Assembly (NCBI RefSeq): GCF_001413925.1
Contig: NZ_LBMJ01000001.1
Coordinates: 2,954,001 to 3,018,000, forward strand
Length of the DNA stretch: 64,000 nucleotides
DNA from: Nonlabens sp. YIK11
GTDB taxonomy: Bacteria; Bacteroidota; Bacteroidia; Flavobacteriales; Flavobacteriaceae
Direction: 5' to 3'
Of the stretch, positions 63,410-64,000 are shown piece by piece (position 1 is the stretch's first letter; every line of letters begins with the position of its first letter). The position numbers were made by a program, and so were the translations under genes. Below the pieces are notes generated by a model. That model ran no database searches and was not told where the DNA came from. It saw only the letters and a program-made list of their open reading frames with translations.

Positions 63410-63480
63410 AACTACCGCCAACAACGTATAAAATTAATTGCTAGTGCAAGCCTACTTACGAAAATCCTCACGGATTTTCA
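63410..63480 (+). repeat. Truncated attC-like site (B-type left half)
   Basis: Starts AACTACCGCCAAC (63410-63422), complementary in twelve of thirteen bases to GTTGGCGGTAATT (62686-62698) at the other end of the same unit. It keeps the CGAAAATCC-TCAC-GGATTTTC hairpin (about 63459-63478), but the similarity ends near 63480, so the right arm and core are missing. This marks the right edge of the intact array. Confidence 0.75.
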
Positions 63481-63802
63481 GTTTGATAAGAAGACCAAAT
63501 AAAACCCATCCAGCACGCATTCCTCTTGTCATACATAGCAATGCCATATGTACTATACGATCCATCATTTGAGAATAACACATAACACCATCAATCAAAA
63601 CCAATCAAGGCAGTCCAACATTCAAATACAAGTTAACAATTACTCCATTTGAACAAAATTTGGTTCTCAATCACGCTGTCATTTAACAAACAGCGAGTTA
63701 AGTTGTTAAGTCTTTCTTAATCCAGCTAGTTATCATGGTATTAGTTTGGGTTTGGCCGTTGCATTTTTCACCTTTGCCGCTCACACAAAAAAGTGAATTA
63801 TT
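63481..63802. other. Right margin of the array, with a decayed D repeat
   Basis: No ORF. It contains pieces of repeat D: CAGCACGCATTCCTCT (63511-63526) and ATCAATCAAAACCAATCAAG (63590-63609), with poor match between. A later GGCCGTTGCA (63753-63762) and CACCTTTG (63769-63776) resemble the D1/D2 ends GCCGTTGGC and TAnnTTTG. The FKBP gene begins 26 bases after the box-like motif. Confidence 0.5.
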
Positions 63803-64000
63803 ATGAGTCAAGTACAAGCAAACGATACGGTAAAAGTTCATTACACGGGTAAATTGAAAAATGACGGTCGTGTCTTTGATACATCAGAAAATAGAGAACC
63901 TTTAGAAGCAAAATTGGGCCAAAACCAATTGATTCCAGGTTTTGAAAAAGGACTGACCGGAATGAAGGTGAACGAGAAAAAAACGATTGAAATCCCTATG
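63803..64000 (+). CDS. FKBP-type peptidyl-prolyl isomerase, 5' part
   Basis: 66 residues are visible before the window ends. They begin MSQVQANDTVKVHYTGKL with the SlyD/FKBP type DTVKVHYTGKLKNDGRVFD pattern, then LIPGFEKGLTGM, matching the SlyD-like FKBP family with the substrate-facing YTGKL and GFE motifs. The gene would be a folding helper in the cytoplasm. It is the first core gene to the right of the repeat-rich accessory region and lies close to a weak promoter-like CACCTTTG box at 63769-63776. Confidence 0.9.
   Translation, partial: MSQVQANDTVKVHYTGKLKNDGRVFDTSENREPLEAKLGQNQLIPGFEKGLTGMKVNEKKTIEIPM

Noticed and set aside
59966..63480. CRISPR array
   Set aside because: The repeats are about 130-145 bp with large structured arms, and the intervals contain whole genes instead of short uniform spacers.
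54257..63802. Transposon or insertion sequence as carrier of the region
   Set aside because: No transposase, resolvase or terminal inverted repeat pair with target duplication could be seen.
1..64000. tRNA and rRNA genes
   Set aside because: No cloverleaf or rRNA segment was recognised by eye; a tRNAscan run would be decisive.

Overview
The window is chromosomal DNA of a marine-type member of the Flavobacteriaceae (Bacteroidota). The signs are a SusC-like TonB receptor with a carboxypeptidase-regulatory domain, a type IX secretion sorting domain, lineage-restricted families (DUF6452, DUF6048, DUF5606, DUF3276, CCC-motif proteins, DUF2752), near-absence of Shine-Dalgarno sequences, and promoters with the Bacteroidota -7 box TAnnTTTG. 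A Nonlabens/Dokdonia-like genus is plausible, but the sequence alone does not prove it. No rRNA or tRNA gene was recognised.

Positions 1-54,256 look like ordinary core chromosome. In order they hold: RNase Y, a 6S-like RNA and ZapA (division and RNA functions); an M23 peptidase and a TonB receptor; cysteine desulfurase; envelope lipoproteins; ornithine aminotransferase; RlmD with a TlpA-like thioredoxin and two conserved envelope genes; peptide deformylase, RuvX and DapD; a small surface-glycan block (TupA-like ATP-grasp, Stealth protein, three glycosyltransferases, a Kdo/WaaP-type kinase); YrdC and CCA transferase; PepT; a cytosine-deaminase-like amidohydrolase; a GH31 glycosidase; a GlgE-maltokinase-GlgB operon for alpha-glucan synthesis from maltose-1-phosphate; YajC and NusB; leucine dehydrogenase; an ABC exporter; an M14 carboxypeptidase; and TypA. 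This part is peppered with an exact 14-bp palindrome, GCTTTCGCGAAAGC (11 perfect copies plus variants). Most copies lie inside genes, where they usually add the peptide AFAKA.

Positions 54,257-63,800 are different: AT-rich, all small genes on the + strand, no copy of the 14-bp palindrome, several genes broken, and every gene or gene pair separated by a large structured repeat. Five of these repeats (four complete, about 130-145 bp, two alternating subfamilies, plus one truncated) start in ...CCAAC and end in GTTrG.... The beginning and end of each gene-bearing unit are complementary to each other, as in integron gene cassettes, where core and inverse core sites pair. I interpret this as an array of attC-like gene cassettes without a visible integrase. 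The cargo includes a ParD/ParE toxin-antitoxin pair with its own promoter and operator, small lipoproteins, an unknown 154-residue protein and a large secreted protein. A further repeat class (D1, D2 and a decayed D3) sits at the left end, inside and at the right end of the array. D1 and D2 finish in a TAnnTTTG promoter box facing the cargo. Four cargo genes carry stops or frameshifts, three of them the same -1 shift at an A-rich run. The window ends inside an FKBP-type prolyl isomerase gene.
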